Below, piece after piece: positions 1-9,069 of a DNA stretch of 33,329 nucleotides. The DNA is from Bacteroidales bacterium (GTDB lineage Bacteria; Bacteroidota; Bacteroidia; Bacteroidales; ML635J-15). The stretch lies in the NCBI GenBank assembly GCA_017994175.1, contig JAGOLH010000004.1, positions 71,650-104,978 on the forward strand. Direction: 5' to 3'. Within the stretch, counting starts at the first letter, position 1. Each line of letters begins with the position of its first letter. The notes beneath the pieces are model-generated. The model ran no database searches. It saw only the letters and a list, made by a program, of their open reading frames with translations, and was not told where the DNA came from. The position numbers were made by a program, and so were the translations under genes.

Positions 1-323
1 TCTAAACCCAGAATCGAATAAATCAGGTTTAGCGCCAGTGCCGAAATAAGCAACCAAAGGCCTACAAAAATTAAAGCTGAAAAAAAGTGATTCAGCACAA
101 TGTACCCAAATCGCTTATCTAAACCGGCGTAATAGGTAACATAGTAAATTGCGAACCCAAATACGGCAAATAATGTATTAAATATTACCGCATCGATTAC
201 CGACTCAGTGACACCCACATTATTTACTGCAAACATAAAAAGAAAGTTGGCTACTGTAAGTAACAGCCAACTTGCTATATATGTCCACAAATACTTTCGA
301 TATTTCAGTAGTGGGTGATTCAT
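1..323 (-). CDS. LytS-like sensor histidine kinase, N-terminal part (truncated by window edge)
   Basis: The frame is open from ATG at 323 to the window edge, giving about 107 residues starting MNHPLLKYRKYLW. These are almost entirely hydrophobic and form about four membrane segments (roughly residues 11-32, 43-66, 75-88 and 90-105). The start codon directly abuts the stop codon of the LiaF-like gene (TAA 326-324, ATG 323-321), so the two are probably translationally coupled. In Bacteroidetes a multi-membrane-segment protein after a LiaF-like gene is usually a His_kinase-family (PF06580) sensor, often followed by a LytTR regulator. The kinase domain itself lies outside the window, so the function is inferred from the N-terminal topology and the neighbour. 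Confidence 0.6.
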   Translation of the reverse strand, partial: MNHPLLKYRKYLWTYIASWLLLTVANFLFMFAVNNVGVTESVIDAVIFNTLFAVFGFAIYYVTYYAGLDKRFGYIVLNHFFSALIFVGLWLLISALALNLIYSILGL

Positions 324-1079
324 TTATGAATATTTCACTTCTCCCCCGCCCATTACTGCACTTCCTCTTATAAACAAGCGACGACTCCTGTCGATTAATT
401 CAGTATTAACGAACTTTCGTTCATCTTTGAAACCGCCAAGTACACCATCCACTTCAACAATTACATCCCAATGTTTGGGAACAATTATGTTAATACCTCC
501 CAATACTGCTGAAATATTCAGGATGTGATTGCCTTCTGCCATTTCGGCCTGTTCCATATTCAATTCGCAGCCTCCAAGAACGGCTGAAATGTTTCCACCC
601 TGAAAGTTTTTTGAAGTTATTATGCTGTTATCGCCACTCAGCAGAATTTTTTTTTCAATAAAGTCCTGCGAACTTATTTCTGTGTTTTCGTTCATACGTT
701 TTCTGTGCCGGTCGATATTAAATTTTTTAAAAATAATTATTAATCCCACAAAAACCAGCACAACTGGCCAGAATATATGTTGCGTTTCAATGGGAAGTTT
801 TACTATTTCGGCATACAGAAAAAATCCCCCGGTTGCAATAAGCATAAGGTGGAATGCAATTGCTCTAAATCCCGATAAGCCCCAGATTCCAAGTGCAATA
901 AGAAGAGACTGCCAACTAAAAATGTACTGCATCAATTCATGTTTAATCAAGCCCGTGCGGTCCAGAATCAGAAGCACACCAGCAGCAACCAACAACAATC
1001 CGAAAGTAACTTTTTTAATACCTGAGCACGATTTTTTATTTTGTGAACAGGTAAACCGATATTCTTTTTTTATTTCCAT
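324..1079 (-). CDS. LiaF-like membrane protein (LiaF transmembrane and C-terminal domains)
   Basis: A 251-residue protein. Residues about 22-118 hold four membrane segments of the LiaF/DUF5668 type. A short basic linker (NIDRHRKRMNE) leads to a C-terminal LiaF-like beta domain, where the segments AVLGGCELNM, AVLGGINIIV, GVLGGFKDER and AVMGGGEVKY form a four-fold repeat around a GG turn. Members of this family act with membrane histidine kinases in envelope-stress sensing; in Firmicutes LiaF restrains LiaS. The abutting kinase gene fits that role. The ligand or stress sensed here is unknown. Confidence 0.75.
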   Translation of the reverse strand: MEIKKEYRFTCSQNKKSCSGIKKVTFGLLLVAAGVLLILDRTGLIKHELMQYIFSWQSLLIALGIWGLSGFRAIAFHLMLIATGGFFLYAEIVKLPIETQHIFWPVVLVFVGLIIIFKKFNIDRHRKRMNENTEISSQDFIEKKILLSGDNSIITSKNFQGGNISAVLGGCELNMEQAEMAEGNHILNISAVLGGINIIVPKHWDVIVEVDGVLGGFKDERKFVNTELIDRSRRLFIRGSAVMGGGEVKYS

Positions 1080-1103
1080 GACAATTTGCTTTTAAATTTG
1101 AGT

Positions 1104-1135
1104 CAAAACTACAGCGGCAATCCCCCTTTTAAAAA
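1104..1135 (-). promoter_or_regulatory. Putative Bacteroidetes-type promoter of the LiaF-like/kinase unit
   Basis: Read on the minus strand, a TTTTT block (1135-1131) is followed after 19 bases by TAGTTTTG (1111-1104), an exact match to TAnnTTTG. The spacing agrees with the TTTG-N19-TAnnTTTG consensus known for Bacteroidetes. It would place transcription start about 15-20 bases upstream of the ATG at 1079. Confidence 0.5.
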
Positions 1136-1185
1136 CCGGATACGGCAAATTACGATTCTCATCGGTAAATAACGAATCTTGGTAC

Positions 1186-2025
1186 CTAGTGCACCGAAAT
1201 TCCCAAGCTTTCATATATCCCTTCCAACAACTTTTCCGGTGGCATATTAGAATTATACGCATCCTGCACCTGGACAAGGCTTGTGTTCAATTTCTGAATA
1301 AACTGATCGTTCCTCACCAAACCTGTTGCCCGAATCAACTGATCAAGCAATATCATATGATTCACCATTAACTCATCGTTACGTTGTAACGGAAGCTGAA
1401 TTCCAATGCGGTAAGTTTCGAGCCAAAGTCCAGCAGCAATTATAACCGAAATTCCATACAATTCATTTTCCTCCAGATAGTCTGACGTGTTTTTTACAAC
1501 ACTATCAGCAATAGCAAAAAGCTGCTCTTTACTGGTAAGGGTTGCTTCAGACCTGACAATAACATCGTTAAATAACTCTTCGGGTATCGAAAGCCTTGCA
1601 GCGCATGATTTCATTTCTTCAAGGTAATCCATGCAAAGCTGTACTTGTTCGTAATGTCGTACATATCCGATATCGGCAATATATACCCCTAATAAAAAAC
1701 AAGTTTGCTTAATGCCCAATTCCTCATTTTGTGTTGATATACCAACAACGACATCTTTATTAAAAGATCTACCTGATACTGAAAGAGGCTTTATGAACGA
1801 GTCATACTCCGGTATAAGTGAAAAAATGCTATCGGGACAAATAGCTGTATCGCTAGAGTTTTCTGTTTCAGCAAATGCATCTTTCAGGTCGTTATAGTTA
1901 ACTGTATTTCCGCAGCATATAATGAAAAATGTAGTAATAACAATAGCTCCAAACTGCAAATAAGTTCTTGCAGAAAGACCAGTCCTCAATTGGGGAGATC
2001 TAAATTTTAAAAAGCTATTCTTCAA
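1186..2025 (-). CDS. Hypothetical exported protein or lipoprotein, next to GH92 mannosidase
   Basis: A 279-residue protein that I do not recognise. About 23 polar and basic N-terminal residues precede a hydrophobic segment (about 27-37) ending FFIICCGN. This could be a signal peptide with a poor lipobox, or a membrane anchor. The rest is alpha-helical in character, with two cysteines around residues 130-136 (QLCMDYLEEMKSCAARL). The start is uncertain, since an in-frame start nearer the hydrophobic segment would shorten the N-terminus. Its start is 12 bases after the GH92 stop, so it is probably the second gene of that transcript; an accessory role in glycan handling is only inference. Confidence 0.6.
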   Translation of the reverse strand: MKNSFLKFRSPQLRTGLSARTYLQFGAIVITTFFIICCGNTVNYNDLKDAFAETENSSDTAICPDSIFSLIPEYDSFIKPLSVSGRSFNKDVVVGISTQNEELGIKQTCFLLGVYIADIGYVRHYEQVQLCMDYLEEMKSCAARLSIPEELFNDVIVRSEATLTSKEQLFAIADSVVKNTSDYLEENELYGISVIIAAGLWLETYRIGIQLPLQRNDELMVNHMILLDQLIRATGLVRNDQFIQKLNTSLVQVQDAYNSNMPPEKLLEGIYESLGISVH

Positions 2026-2037
2026 TGGGCAAACATT

Positions 2038-5000
2038 CTATTTACAAATTATATCGATTTCGTCAGCAAAAAGCCACGACTTACCTCCGGCACCCAAATG
2101 CCATTCAGGTAATTGGCCATAGTACTTAGCAAAAACCTTAATATATCGTGTTTTTTGGTTTTCAGGAGTATAGGTAAAGTTAAAAATTTGCTGATTATAA
2201 TCCGTATCGGGTATATTATGGGTAATTTTACTCATCTTCACAAAGTTTGTCCCATCAACCGAGAAATAGTATTCAACATACAAAGGAAGTAAAATCCATG
2301 ACCTCAATTCCTGAATAAAGCAGGTTTCTATTGTTTTCACAGGTTTAATCTCTCCAAGGTCGACAACAACTTCGAAATCCTGCCCCTGATAGCCCTGCCA
2401 TGTGCCGGAACGAAAATCTTTGTTACCCTTAATTCTGTCGATAAGAGCATCATCACCTCCTGCACTATATTGCGTATCGTAAGTACTATTTAGTTTTATC
2501 TTCCGATTACCTTCAATTTTAATATATTTCGCTTCAATGGTTTTGGAGCTCCTCATTCCGCTTTTTTTAGCATAGGTTTGCAGCACAGTGTTTTCGCTAA
2601 TTGTGAAAGGTTTTGTGTAAACAAGAAATCGCTTTGTAGAATCGCATCTGAAATATATCATTGCACCTTCAACGGGGCAACTTAATTGAATTTGAATTGA
2701 ATCATAAAATGTCAGTCTTGAGGCATCGGTGTAAGGAACCGGAGTTACCAAATGCTCCTGAACGACTGAATGATATATTGTTTCAGGGGTTTTCCCAACA
2801 GTATTACCAGGCTTATCGCTCATATAAAATTCAAGTTTACCTCCTTTCATAATGGTTTTATGTAAAAGGTATGAATATTTGTAATCTCTGCCATTCAGCT
2901 CAATACGATCGATGTACATATTCTTTGCACTATTGTTATGGGCAATTATGGTGAAGTTTTTTCCGTTTTCAAGCTGAATAACAACCGTATCGAAAATTGG
3001 ACTTCCAAAATCGTATACACCGTTTGCCGGATTTACAGGATAAAAGCCCATTGCACTGAATACATACCAAGCCGACATTTGCCCACAGTCTTCGTTTCCG
3101 CAATTACCCGACGGCGTGGAATTGTACATTTCATTCATAATGCGGCGTACCATTTTTTGAGTTTTCTCCGGTTTGCAGCAATAGTTGTAGAGATATGCAA
3201 TATGATGACTGGGTTCATTTCCGTGGGCATATTGTCCGATAAGTCCGGTAATATCAGCCTGTGTGCGACCCGCTGTTTTACTGTCTGCCGAAAACAGTTC
3301 ATCAAGTTTGGCTTCGAACATTTCTTTACCTCCCATCATCGCGATTAAACCCAAAATATCGTGTGGTACATAAAAACTGTATTGCCATGCATTGGCTTCG
3401 GTATAATTGCAGTCAACTTCCTTGGGGTCAAAAGGGGTTTTCCAGCTTCCGTTCTGTTTAGGTCTCATAAAACCGGTTTCAGTATCGAAAATATGTTTGT
3501 ATGCCTGACTGCGCACAAGGTAATTTTTGAAAACTTCTTCATTACCCGTCATTTTCGCAAATCTAGCAATACACCAATCATCGAAACCGTATTCGAGTGT
3601 TTTCGAAACAGATTCATGCTCCGACTCTATGGGTAAGAATCCATATTTCATGTAGTCGTGCTTTCCCAGTTCATCAGCTTCAGCACGCTGCAACATCGCC
3701 TTAAGTGCCAGATGTGTATCGAAATCTGTTATGCCTTTGCTATATGCGTCAACAATGGGTGGAACTGCATGATATCCAATCATACACCCTGTTTCATTTG
3801 CCGAAAGCTCCCACATAGGAAGCTGACCGCCATAGGTAAATTGTGCCAGAAATGTTTTAATAAAATCGAGTGTACGTTTTTGTTGCACTATGGTAAAAAG
3901 CGGATGAATAGCCCTGTAAGTGTCCCATAACGAAAACACAGTATAATTTGTAAATTCTGTCGCTTTGTGCACCTGCAGGTCAGTGCCCCTGAACTGTCCA
4001 TCAACATCCTGAGCCAGGCTTGGGTGAATAAAACTGTGATAAAGCGCAGTGTAAAAAACTTTCCGCTGCTCATCGCTGCCTCCTTTTACAATAATTTTAC
4101 TGAGTTCAGCATTCCACAATTCTTCTGCATTATGCTTAACCGAGTCGAAATCCCAGTCAGGCAATTCTGCTTCCATATTTTTAATAGCACCATCAGTACT
4201 TACTGTCGATAAGGCTGTTTTTATCATCAGATCATTCACCGAACTGTCAGCAACTTCAAAAACATAAACAGTCGCCTGTGAGTTAAAAGCGTCAGGAATA
4301 GGTTCTAATTTAGCCGGCATATTCTCATTGTTTTTATCAGGCAGTAAACCGCCACGATAGTCGACAATTTCTACCGGTGAAGAAAAATCGATTACGAAAT
4401 ACACATACTGATCATCGGCCCACTCTTTCGACCTACGGAGACCAACGTACCGCGTATCACTGATTTTTTTCAAACTGGTTTCAATCAGTTTATCGCGGTG
4501 TTCAAGGTCGAGTATAACAAAATGCTTTCCCATACTGCGATAATGATACTTATGAAAGCCTACTCTTTGGGTAACAGTCATTTCTGCATCTACACCCGGT
4601 GTTTCGAGAAAAACGGAATAATACCCGGGCGACGCTTTTTCAGTTGCGTGTGAGAACTTGGATGTATAAGATCTGCCCATGGTATTCCCTGTAGCTTCGG
4701 CTACATTCCACATTGAGTAAAAACCCGACATAGGCACAATGAGAATATCGCCATAATCAGAACAACCTGTACCACTAAGATGCGTGTGCGAAAACCCGTA
4801 CATTACCGAATCGGAGTAATGATACCCGCCACATCCATCCCAACCGCTTAACCGTGTGTCGGGACTAAGCTGTACCATTCCAAAGGGAATTACTGCTCCC
4901 GGAAAAGTATGCCCGTGGGCATCGGTTCCCACCATTGGGTTCACCATTTCAGAAAGTGGGAGTGTTTGGAATTTGTTGATTTTATTAAAAAAGGGTATGG

Positions 5001-5058
5001 TTATCAGTAATGCTGACATACCAATAGCCAGAATAATGAAAATAATAGTTCGATTCAT
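2038..5058 (-). CDS. GH92 family alpha-mannosidase with C-terminal carbohydrate-binding-like domains
   Basis: A 1006-residue glycoside hydrolase family 92 protein, expected to be a Ca2+-dependent exo-alpha-mannosidase trimming mannose from N-glycans or mannans outside the cytoplasm. A hydrophobic N-terminus (residues 4-24) acts as signal or anchor. The N-terminal beta domain starts NPMVGTDAHGHTFPGA, which is typical of GH92. The (alpha/alpha)6 domain holds the motifs AHGNEPSHH and GNEDCGQMSAWY, where the family's Ca2+-binding and catalytic acids reside. After about residue 770 come a chitobiase-C-terminal-like module (GAMIYFRCDST, YTKPFTISENT) and, from about 850, an F5/8 type C (discoidin)-like domain. 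The usual family length is about 730-770, so both modules are additions. Linkage specificity cannot be read from sequence. Confidence 0.9.
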   Translation of the reverse strand: MNRTIIFIILAIGMSALLITIPFFNKINKFQTLPLSEMVNPMVGTDAHGHTFPGAVIPFGMVQLSPDTRLSGWDGCGGYHYSDSVMYGFSHTHLSGTGCSDYGDILIVPMSGFYSMWNVAEATGNTMGRSYTSKFSHATEKASPGYYSVFLETPGVDAEMTVTQRVGFHKYHYRSMGKHFVILDLEHRDKLIETSLKKISDTRYVGLRRSKEWADDQYVYFVIDFSSPVEIVDYRGGLLPDKNNENMPAKLEPIPDAFNSQATVYVFEVADSSVNDLMIKTALSTVSTDGAIKNMEAELPDWDFDSVKHNAEELWNAELSKIIVKGGSDEQRKVFYTALYHSFIHPSLAQDVDGQFRGTDLQVHKATEFTNYTVFSLWDTYRAIHPLFTIVQQKRTLDFIKTFLAQFTYGGQLPMWELSANETGCMIGYHAVPPIVDAYSKGITDFDTHLALKAMLQRAEADELGKHDYMKYGFLPIESEHESVSKTLEYGFDDWCIARFAKMTGNEEVFKNYLVRSQAYKHIFDTETGFMRPKQNGSWKTPFDPKEVDCNYTEANAWQYSFYVPHDILGLIAMMGGKEMFEAKLDELFSADSKTAGRTQADITGLIGQYAHGNEPSHHIAYLYNYCCKPEKTQKMVRRIMNEMYNSTPSGNCGNEDCGQMSAWYVFSAMGFYPVNPANGVYDFGSPIFDTVVIQLENGKNFTIIAHNNSAKNMYIDRIELNGRDYKYSYLLHKTIMKGGKLEFYMSDKPGNTVGKTPETIYHSVVQEHLVTPVPYTDASRLTFYDSIQIQLSCPVEGAMIYFRCDSTKRFLVYTKPFTISENTVLQTYAKKSGMRSSKTIEAKYIKIEGNRKIKLNSTYDTQYSAGGDDALIDRIKGNKDFRSGTWQGYQGQDFEVVVDLGEIKPVKTIETCFIQELRSWILLPLYVEYYFSVDGTNFVKMSKITHNIPDTDYNQQIFNFTYTPENQKTRYIKVFAKYYGQLPEWHLGAGGKSWLFADEIDIICK

Positions 5059-5069
5059 ATTTTTTTTAG

Positions 5070-5101
5070 TAAAAATAACCTATGTGATTCAACAATCAAA
5101 A
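5070..5101 (-). promoter_or_regulatory. Putative promoter of the GH92 gene
   Basis: On the minus strand TTTTG (5101-5097) is followed after exactly 19 bases by TATTTTTA (5077-5070), one mismatch from TAnnTTTG. It ends 11 bases upstream of the GH92 start codon. Confidence 0.5.
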
Positions 5102-5144
5102 TGAAAATTTTTCTTTTCCAAGATTATTACAGCACTAGTAAAAT

Positions 5145-5170
5145 TGTTTTGAATTCATGAATTCAAAACA
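5145..5170 (-). terminator. Perfect 26-base palindrome at the recO stop, probable terminator
   Basis: The 26 bases are an exact palindrome with 13-base arms (TGTTTTGAATTCA and its complement), centred between 5157 and 5158. The palindrome contains the recO stop codon (TGA, 5157-5155). Minus-strand transcription leaves it into ATTTTA, a weak T-rich stretch. I read it as the recO terminator, separating recO from the GH92 promoter. A protein-binding site is an alternative. Confidence 0.5.
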
Positions 5171-5883
5171 TCGTGCAATACGGGAATAGTTTTCAGGGAA
5201 CCAAAATTATTCACATGAATGGCATAATAGTCTGCAATTTTTTGAACCAGATATTCCCGGGTTGATTTTGGCATTTTTACCGCTTGATAATTTCTATGAT
5301 CAGCCTGCATCAATAGCCATAGAATAACTGTCGCATCTTTGTTCACCGTATCTGTCTCGGTGGTAAAGACCGGCATAAACACTCCTTCTCTGATGTTGAA
5401 ATAAGGTGTTTGAGATGAGAAATTATCACCTGGTTTAAAACCCAGATAGGGTAGTAAACGAAGTAAGAAGAATAATGGCAAATTTGCAACCTGGGTATTT
5501 TCATCATCGAGATGGATGAGAATCTGGCGCAGAAACAAAAACAAATCAGGTTGAGGCCCTTCTTCTCTTAGGGTTTTGGATAGAATTTCACACATAAACA
5601 TAACCACGGCATTTTTCTCGATTCGTGAATATATCTGCTGAAAAGGGAAATCAACCCGCACCTCTTTAAGGCTATGCAACGACTGCGATTCTTTAAAATT
5701 AAACTCACAGTTCAATACGGTCATTGGTTGAAAAAGGGCCGCTTTTACCTTTGATTTTGGGTTTCTCACACCCCGTACGATAACAGATTGCCGCCCTAAT
5801 GCTTCGGTAAAAAGGTGAACAACAAAACTGCTTTCCCCGTAAGGGATTTTCTTTAATACAATGGCCCGGGTCTTAACAATCAT
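5155..5883 (-). CDS. recO: DNA repair protein RecO
   Basis: A 242-residue protein with the RecO N-terminal OB-fold signature (TRAIVLKKIPYGESSFVVHLF, split as TRAIVLKK and YGESSFVVHLF) followed by GRQSVIVRGVRNPKSK. A helical C-terminal domain includes LPLFFLLRLLPYLGFKP. RecO mediates RecA loading on SSB-coated single-stranded DNA with RecR and anneals complementary strands. The C-terminal domain lacks the Cys4 zinc motif known from some RecO proteins. Length is normal. It sits alone between two hairpins that look like terminators, so it is probably its own transcription unit. Confidence 0.92.
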   Translation of the reverse strand: MIVKTRAIVLKKIPYGESSFVVHLFTEALGRQSVIVRGVRNPKSKVKAALFQPMTVLNCEFNFKESQSLHSLKEVRVDFPFQQIYSRIEKNAVVMFMCEILSKTLREEGPQPDLFLFLRQILIHLDDENTQVANLPLFFLLRLLPYLGFKPGDNFSSQTPYFNIREGVFMPVFTTETDTVNKDATVILWLLMQADHRNYQAVKMPKSTREYLVQKIADYYAIHVNNFGSLKTIPVLHDVLNS

Positions 5884-5950
5884 CTTTTTTTATTATTCCG
5901 CTTTGCTACTTCTCAATGTCCAAAATAACAGCTTCTTCGTAAACCCATTC

Positions 5951-5987
5951 TAAAAAACAGTCGATTCGCATACTCGCCTTATGCAAA
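5951..5987 (-). terminator. Intrinsic terminator after the DUF1287 gene
   Basis: On the minus strand, an 8-base-pair stem (TTTGCATA with TATGCGAA, one G-T pair, 7-base loop) at 5987-5965 starts five bases after the DUF1287 stop. A run of six T follows at 5957-5952. The gap of 7 bases between stem and T run is longer than usual, so efficiency is uncertain. Confidence 0.5.
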
Positions 5988-5991
5988 TAAA

Positions 5992-6585
5992 TCATTGCTT
6001 ACTACCGTATTGATAATGCCCGATAATTGTCCAACTGAACAAGCAGTCTTCAAGAACCTGACCTTCTCCAATATTATGTATCATCATGTATCTTAGCCCG
6101 TCTGCTGATTTTCGGTTCGAAACAATACCAATATGTGTACTCCAGCTGTTTAATCTCCAACAGACAATATCGCCGGGTTTATAATCGATTGAATTTTCGG
6201 TATTTTTCTTTACCGAGCCATATCGTTCAAAAAACACCATCAGGTTCGGAACACGTCTGTGATCAATATTGCTGTCGGGCTTGCTTAATCCCCAATATTT
6301 GGGATATAGATTAAAATTTGACTGCATGTCTTCGTGTACCAGTTTTTGCAAATCAATTCCAAATTTTCTGTATGCTCGCACTATTAAATCGGTGCATACT
6401 CCAATATTTGACGGAACATCACCGTTAGGGTAAGGGATTTGCATATACTTAGGATCGTAACGAACTTTTTGTTGGGTCAAAACGTAGGCAGAGTCAGCCA
6501 GTCGGTTATAAAAATCAGATTGTGCGGAAAGCGTGTTTGCCGTCAGCAATAATGTCAGAGCAAATAAGAGCAGGTTTCTTATCAT
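5992..6585 (-). CDS. DUF1287 family exported protein (NlpC/P60-like fold), copy 1
   Basis: A 197-residue protein with a signal peptide (LLLFALTLLLTANTLSAQ) and a complete DUF1287 domain. The likely papain-like catalytic residues are Cys in GVCTDLIVRAYR, His in STHIGIVSNR and His in IHNIGEGQ. The family has no settled biochemical function; an amidase or peptidase acting in the periplasm is inferred from the fold. It lies 10 bases after porZ in the same orientation, so the two are probably co-transcribed. A paralogue about 70% identical by eye lies at 21959-22543 on the other strand. Confidence 0.85.
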   Translation of the reverse strand: MIRNLLLFALTLLLTANTLSAQSDFYNRLADSAYVLTQQKVRYDPKYMQIPYPNGDVPSNIGVCTDLIVRAYRKFGIDLQKLVHEDMQSNFNLYPKYWGLSKPDSNIDHRRVPNLMVFFERYGSVKKNTENSIDYKPGDIVCWRLNSWSTHIGIVSNRKSADGLRYMMIHNIGEGQVLEDCLFSWTIIGHYQYGSKQ

Positions 6586-6595
6586 TCGTAAGCCC

Positions 6596-8944
6596 TTAAT
6601 TCATGAATAATATTTTTGTAATATTCTTTTTTGATCCGTCTTCGTTTGATGAAAAAACAAGGTAAACTCCAGAGCACACACGATTTCCGTTAATATCGTT
6701 GCCGTCCCAAACAGCCTGACCTCCCAGAGATCGCATTTCGGTAACAAGGTTTCCCGAAATATCGGTAATTTTAACGTAAGAACCGGCAATCAAACCGTGA
6801 ATAGTGATTGTTCCCGTATAACCAGGTGGAACTGGGTTCGGGAACGAATATACTTCAGTAAAATCGTTATCCCCTTCGGTGGCTTCTCCCCTAAAAGAAA
6901 TAAGACCGCGTTCTGTACCGAAAAACACCTCTCCGCTGCTTGGGTTAATTGTGATACAGTACACATTATTCGATAACAGTGGGCTATTATCTGTACTGAA
7001 ATGGTATTTCTGAGAGATACCATCGCTGCTCGTAAGAAACACCCCTCCATTCTGTGTGCCGAACCATTTCCGGTTTGCTCCATCCACTGCAATTGCCGTA
7101 ACCGTTTCTGCTCCAAGCAGAATATCAGCATCATCGGTACCATCGTTTCGCGGAATCTTAACCTGCTGTCCGTAAAAAACCGACTGGTCGAAAACATCAT
7201 CCGGATTGTAGTACACTACAACACCTGCATTTGTTCCTACCCAAACTGCTCCATTTTTATCCTCCGCTATTGAAAACACTTCGTTGCTTATAACCTGCCC
7301 GTATTCATCAACAATACTAAGTTTGCGATATTCATCATCACTTTTATCGGCAGGTGTCCCGTGATCGTCAAATACAAAAAGGCCTCCTCCACGGGGAAGT
7401 ACAATCCATTTTTTCCCTGTTTGGGTAATAATTATCTGCCGTACATTAAGTGCGTTAATTTCGGCACTGTAATCAACAGTATGCCATGTACCATCGGCCA
7501 TTTTTACCACCACAGGCATTTCGTTGTCGGAGCATGTTATCCAAAGGTTGTTTTCGGAATCGAATGCCAGCCCCCCGACCCTGATCAGGTCGTTTCCGGG
7601 GATGGTCTCAATTGGACTATTCGTTTCATCAAAAATATTTGATAGTGCAAAATTATTGAATTCCAGCAGTCCTTTCGTCCACGACCCTGCATACACTTGA
7701 GTTGGGTTCGCCGGATTAACAGCAACACTAACAAGGTCGGTAACCGGTTGCATTTCAGGTTCATTAACGTAATATCTTGTGTCCCACTGATCGGAAAAAC
7801 GATACAGCATACTATATCGATATGTGGGTGTGAGCGACAAGTTAAAACCTCCCGCAACACCATACACTTCGTTTCCCGCAGAAGCCATATCGAAGAAAAC
7901 ATAGTTTAAGGGTCCGTTAATCGATTTCTTTTCGAAAGTCCAGAGGTTACGACTCCTTACCAGTCCATACAAACGGTCGGCAATCCAAAGCGTGTTTTCC
8001 TTGCCGATAATTGCATAGTTCGGATATAGGGATCCGTTTTCGAAATTATAGGACCATACATGATGATAATTCTCAAGACCTTCGTTGTACATCCTGATAT
8101 AATAGTCGCTTGTAACAACCAGTTTATTGCCATTTGACGTAATTGAGTTGGTAGCTTTTACTACTGTGTCGAGATACGACCAGCTCCCATTATCAAAAAC
8201 CAACAACGTATCGGAATTGGCTTCTTCCTGGTTGTCGAAGTTTACAATCAGCTTCCCACCAAACCACTCCAGACAATTAAAACTCATCCCCGCCACCCAG
8301 GCAAACCGGTCAATTGCATACATATCAGTAATTACTTGCCAGTTGGAAAAATCGACAAGATTGCTAGTAAATGCCCCCTTATAAATACCCTGGACCGTTG
8401 CTGCATACAGATTATCGCCATCAGTGGCAATTTCGTTCACATAAACGAAACCACCATTATCGCCAATATAATATGTATCTTTAATTTCAAGTTTTACCAT
8501 ATCGAAAACAACAATACCAAACCCGCACGACAGGTATGCATAGTCGTCAATAAACAAAATACTATTGATCGCTTTTGAATATGTAAGTGGTTTTCGCTTA
8601 ATATCAGGAACATTTATAATTCTATTGTTATTTATAATGTCAATATTTCCATTACTATAACCTATAAACACAAGGTCATGGGTACTATCGTACGCTACCG
8701 AAAGCATCCCTGCGTCGGAAAGTCCTGTAATTTTCGAGAGTTTCTCTATTTCGCCGGAGTTTTTATCGTAGCTATACATTCCTACATTAGTAACAACAAA
8801 GACCTTACTATCGGTTTCGGCAAGCATTTTCCCGTAATTGTAAGGTAAATGGTCTCTCCACTGCCCAACTGCTACCTGTCCGACCGCCAGCATTGAAATA
8901 ATGAGCAACGGTATAATCGAAAAGTATTTTTGAATAGTATTCAT
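6596..8944 (-). CDS. porZ: PorZ-like type IX secretion protein (beta-propeller)
   Basis: A protein of 782 residues if the ATG at 8944 is used. The frame extends to an ATG at 8965, but the signal peptide (MNTIQKYFSIIPLLIISMLA) starts naturally at 8944. After the signal peptide comes GQWRDHLPYNYGKMLAETD, then two-component-regulator-type propeller repeats (for example KKWIVLPRGGGLFVF, GAVWVGTNAGVVVY, RKWFGTQNGGVFL). The C-terminal domain begins about residue 695 with SFPNPVPPGYTGTITI and ends with GQAVWDGNDINGNRVCSGVYL, as in PorZ. In Porphyromonas PorZ is a surface component of the T9SS attachment complex that handles anionic LPS. Together with the sorting domain at 15119-16279 it implies a working T9SS. 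Confidence 0.85.
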   Translation of the reverse strand: MNTIQKYFSIIPLLIISMLAVGQVAVGQWRDHLPYNYGKMLAETDSKVFVVTNVGMYSYDKNSGEIEKLSKITGLSDAGMLSVAYDSTHDLVFIGYSNGNIDIINNNRIINVPDIKRKPLTYSKAINSILFIDDYAYLSCGFGIVVFDMVKLEIKDTYYIGDNGGFVYVNEIATDGDNLYAATVQGIYKGAFTSNLVDFSNWQVITDMYAIDRFAWVAGMSFNCLEWFGGKLIVNFDNQEEANSDTLLVFDNGSWSYLDTVVKATNSITSNGNKLVVTSDYYIRMYNEGLENYHHVWSYNFENGSLYPNYAIIGKENTLWIADRLYGLVRSRNLWTFEKKSINGPLNYVFFDMASAGNEVYGVAGGFNLSLTPTYRYSMLYRFSDQWDTRYYVNEPEMQPVTDLVSVAVNPANPTQVYAGSWTKGLLEFNNFALSNIFDETNSPIETIPGNDLIRVGGLAFDSENNLWITCSDNEMPVVVKMADGTWHTVDYSAEINALNVRQIIITQTGKKWIVLPRGGGLFVFDDHGTPADKSDDEYRKLSIVDEYGQVISNEVFSIAEDKNGAVWVGTNAGVVVYYNPDDVFDQSVFYGQQVKIPRNDGTDDADILLGAETVTAIAVDGANRKWFGTQNGGVFLTSSDGISQKYHFSTDNSPLLSNNVYCITINPSSGEVFFGTERGLISFRGEATEGDNDFTEVYSFPNPVPPGYTGTITIHGLIAGSYVKITDISGNLVTEMRSLGGQAVWDGNDINGNRVCSGVYLVFSSNEDGSKKNITKILFMN

Positions 8945-9069
8945 ATTAATTGCAACAATTATCACATTAAACTTTAAAACTTACTCCTGTATTGGATTCT
9001 TCAGCCCTGCTTTCATCATACAATACTAATAAAAATTATAACTGAAATGACAGCGAATTATTATATTGA

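Noticed and set aside
622-1095. 157-codon plus-strand frame
   Set aside because: It is antisense to the LiaF-like gene, matches no family and is rich in residues expected from the complement of a membrane protein.
6790-7200. 136-codon minus-strand frame inside porZ
   Set aside because: Same strand but different frame from porZ, which is continuous with clear repeats and no frameshift.
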